DNA of 7,279 nucleotides from positions 1-7,279 of the forward strand of contig JAUQYT010000260.1 in the NCBI GenBank assembly GCA_030587605.1, in the 5' to 3' direction. This document shows, piece after piece, positions 6,279-7,279 of the stretch. Source of the stretch: Candidatus Njordarchaeum guaymasense (lineage in GTDB: Archaea; Asgardarchaeota; Njordarchaeia; Njordarchaeales; Njordarchaeaceae). A model generated the notes under the pieces. The model ran no database searches. It saw only the letters and a list, made by a program, of their open reading frames with translations, and was not told the DNA's origin. Position numbers and translations under genes: made by a program. Each line of letters starts with the position of its first letter. The stretch's first letter is position 1.

Positions 6279-7279
6279 ATGAATCCGATGGAAAGAGCTC
6301 TTCTCGCGATCCAGCATAAAGAACCTGACAGGGTTCCACTGTTCGAACTGTCAATAGCACCTCGAGTCTCATCCAAAATACTAGGTAGGATTCCCATCTA
6401 CAGCAACGAGCCCTTGATCCTCGATATGCGGTCTAGAGGCATCCCTAGAATCGAGATTGAGAGAAAGATTGTTCAAGATATTATCGACCTGTTCTACAAG
6501 AAGCTGGAACACGATGTGATTCACTGCATCTCTGAAAGCGGGTTTGGCGCCGCACTACCCGGCATATACAAGGGCTACGGTACCAGTCTTGCACTGAACT
6601 CAAAGGCCAAAGTCGTGAAAGCCGGGGAGAATATGTGGCAGATAGATGGCTGCACCTTCAGGTATCTGCCGGAAACGAACCTGCTGGTGGATGTCGCCCC
6701 GGTCTCTAACACTTCTGAAGAAGTTGAAATGTACATCAATGACCACTGGAACGATCTTGGAGAGCTATCCGATGAGGAGCTCTATCTGGAGAAACAGATC
6801 GTTAAAGAGTTGGGTGACGAAGCTCTAATCGCAGGATACGTAGGAGAACTAGGAGCGTTCCACAAGTGGGAGATCAACCATATTCTGAAGTGGGTGCACA
6901 CCCATCCAACCTTGGTGGAGAAATTCGTCAACTTCGATTCTCGCTGCATGGTGAAAGTGGCTGAGGCGAAGATCGATATGGGGGTCAGCGTCTGCATAAT
7001 AGATTGCGACTGGGCTTACGATCGCGGGCCGTTCGTCTCGCCTGCCCTCTTCAGAAGAATATGGATGCCGGCACTGAAACGTGTTGTTGAGGCCATTCAC
7101 AGGAGGGGGGCCTTCGCTGTGTGCCACGCTGATGGGAACATGAACCTGCTGTTGGAAGACATGGTGAACTGCGGGATAGATGGGATTCATTCTCTGCAGC
7201 CGAGTGCAGGAATGGACATAGGGTCGGTTAAGAGGAGGTATGGGGATAGGATCTCGCTGTGGGGGAACATCGATCTCGC
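6279..7279 (+). CDS. UroD-family corrinoid methyltransferase (COG0407-like), 3' end outside window
   Basis: The frame is open from ATG 6279 to the window end: 333 residues with no stop. The N-terminus MNPMERALLAIQHKEPDRVP is the classic opening of uroporphyrinogen decarboxylase-like methyltransferases. Further family features are IIDCDWAYDRGPFVSP (240-255), with LFRRIWMPALKRVV after it, H283-A-D285-G286, GIDGIHSLQP (299-308) and LWGNIDL at the cut end. These belong to the TIM-barrel fold that also includes MtaA and MtbA (methyl-corrinoid:CoM) and the MtvB/MtoB-type O-demethylases. It directly follows a corrinoid protein gene, which argues for methyl transfer and against haem synthesis. The usual zinc motif of the CoM enzymes, H-x-C-G, reads H-A-D-G here, with a Cys at 282 just before the His. 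I infer a substrate demethylase (MT1) or another UroD subfamily rather than a CoM methylase. The C-terminus, where a further zinc Cys might lie, is missing. Confidence 0.87.
   Translation, partial: MNPMERALLAIQHKEPDRVPLFELSIAPRVSSKILGRIPIYSNEPLILDMRSRGIPRIEIERKIVQDIIDLFYKKLEHDVIHCISESGFGAALPGIYKGYGTSLALNSKAKVVKAGENMWQIDGCTFRYLPETNLLVDVAPVSNTSEEVEMYINDHWNDLGELSDEELYLEKQIVKELGDEALIAGYVGELGAFHKWEINHILKWVHTHPTLVEKFVNFDSRCMVKVAEAKIDMGVSVCIIDCDWAYDRGPFVSPALFRRIWMPALKRVVEAIHRRGAFAVCHADGNMNLLLEDMVNCGIDGIHSLQPSAGMDIGSVKRRYGDRISLWGNIDL

Noticed and set aside
6646..7190. Short frames on both strands at the right end
   Set aside because: They are shadows of the UroD-family gene, whose frame runs unbroken from 6279 to the window end and carries the family motifs.
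6279..7279. Haem-pathway uroporphyrinogen decarboxylase (HemE)
   Set aside because: The gene directly follows a corrinoid protein gene, and the central and C-terminal motifs match the COG0407 methyltransferase-like group rather than HemE.
1..7279. CRISPR array, insertion sequence, integrase or phage signs
   Set aside because: No spaced direct repeats, transposase motifs, terminal inverted repeats or att-like duplications were seen.

Overview
The window reads as archaeal DNA of intermediate G+C. The main evidence is the upstream signals: TATA-like boxes about 27-31 nt before start codons that lack a Shine-Dalgarno site (leaderless or near-leaderless genes), next to other genes with clear GGAG-type sites and TTG starts. 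An energy-coupling factor (ECF) importer together with a corrinoid protein / UroD-type methyltransferase pair is the gene content I would expect in anaerobic Bathyarchaeia-like or related archaea. That lineage is an inference from gene content, not from a marker gene.

Layout. Bases 1-516 (+) hold the 3' end of an unrecognised gene. It converges on a two-gene operon on the minus strand: ecfA (a single protein with two fused ABC ATPase domains, 3125-1386), then ecfT (transmembrane coupling protein, 1378-557). A gene for a Trp-rich polytopic membrane protein (3246-4037, +) diverges from ecfA across a 120-bp double promoter and is the best candidate for the substrate-binding S component. It ends in a hairpin plus T-run terminator. 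Next, an M20-family zinc amidohydrolase/deacylase (5518-4223, -) diverges from a methyl-transfer operon (+): a corrinoid protein with the DxHxxG motif (start placed at TTG 5626) and a UroD-family methyltransferase (6279 onward, cut by the window end).

How the genes may work together. The ECF genes would form an importer energised by one fused ATPase. The corrinoid protein and UroD-family enzyme would form a methyl-transfer module, in which a methyl group goes from a methylated compound to the cobamide, or from the cobamide to an acceptor. The visible part of the UroD protein has H-x-D-G where the thiol-activating coenzyme M methyltransferases have H-x-C-G, so it may be a substrate demethylase rather than a CoM methylase. 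The M20 enzyme could release the methylated substrate from an amide or peptide conjugate, and the importer could bring in that substrate or the cobamide. These links rest on proximity only.

The points most worth attention are the asymmetric catalytic sites of the fused EcfA, the unassigned membrane protein beside it, and the variant metal motif in the UroD-family methyltransferase.
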